Source: an uncultured Clostridium sp. (GTDB taxonomy: Bacteria > Bacillota > Clostridia > Lachnospirales > Lachnospiraceae). From it: a DNA stretch of 51,332 nt. The DNA is taken from positions 1 to 51,332 of the forward strand of contig CAMWYJ010000020.1 of the NCBI GenBank assembly GCA_947178445.1. Reading direction: 5' to 3'. Shown piece by piece: positions 51,210-51,332 of the stretch; the stretch's first letter is position 1; each line of letters opens with the position of its first letter. Position numbers and translations under genes: made by a program. The notes beneath the pieces are model-generated. The model was not told the origin of the DNA. It saw only the letters and a list, made by a program, of their open reading frames with translations, and ran no database searches.

Positions 51210-51332
51210 TCTGTAAATAGGCAGTATCTAAATTAAAAATCCCTACACATTTTTAGACATATCAAATTGTAATGCAGGCAAAGAAATCCGGTAAAATTTG
51301 ATTGAGAATATGTCTGTAATTGATTATAATAG

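Overview
The window looks like chromosomal DNA of a Lachnospiraceae-type anaerobic Firmicute (Clostridia). This is inferred from moderate-to-low GC, AAGGAGG-type ribosome binding sites, TTGACA/TATAAT promoters, a monomeric [FeFe]-hydrogenase, rubrerythrin, a PPi-type phosphofructokinase, T-box control of pheST and several small Lachnospiraceae-style surface proteins. I could not run a database search, so the genus is left open. No tRNA, rRNA, CRISPR array, prophage or transposase gene was seen.

Layout. 0-1.6 kb: the end of a BIG2-domain surface protein with an in-frame amber codon, then a minus-strand cassette of three small genes (coiled coil, DUF4234-like, DUF2752-like). 1.9-2.4 kb: repeat element A. 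2.4-6.1 kb: a self-contained GntR(YtrA-type)/ABC-2 transporter operon with an operator-like palindrome over its promoter. 6.2-13.2 kb: a lipoprotein solute-binding protein, [FeFe]-hydrogenase, a small membrane protein, an AEC transporter and isocitrate dehydrogenase, the last behind two tandem structured leader units. 13.3-16.7 kb: a two-component system plus an unknown membrane-anchored protein. 16.7-19.6 kb (minus): cysE and an ABC-F ATPase. 19.8-23.0 kb: CheX, guaB and a secreted transglutaminase-like protein. 23.2-24.3 kb: rubrerythrin (minus) and repeat element B. 24.4-33.7 kb: a SpoVB/MATE-type flippase, a beta-CASP metallo-hydrolase, a second transglutaminase-like protein, leuS, a small secreted protein and prfC. 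33.8-38.8 kb: two small unknown minus-strand genes, an EAL phosphodiesterase with a degenerate GGDEF domain, glgB and a PAP2 phosphatase. 38.8-43.1 kb: ptsH-ptsI behind a BglG/LicT-type antiterminator site, repeat element C, and PPi-dependent pfp (minus). 43.2-51.3 kb: a 6S-like RNA, a SpoIID/LytB protein, a YihY-family membrane protein, and T-box-controlled pheS-pheT.

Carbon metabolism is a recurring theme: PTS general proteins, PPi-PFK, glycogen branching enzyme, isocitrate dehydrogenase and a hydrogenase to dispose of electrons. Translation factors (leuS, pheST, prfC, ABC-F) are the other main group.

The most unusual content is non-coding. Elements A (about 510 bp), B (about 357 bp) and C (about 665 bp) share 12-bp terminal inverted repeats and are built from palindromes nested inside palindromes. 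Whole modules are present or absent between copies, and some stems have changed sequence while staying self-complementary. An apical loop motif found in B and C also sits in both tandem leader units directly upstream of the isocitrate dehydrogenase SD, closed there by a different stem. I regard this modular family as the best candidate for something undescribed. Other notable points are an HPr with Lys at the regulatory Ser46 position, the antiterminator/terminator overlap before ptsH, and a perfect hairpin between ptsH and ptsI.
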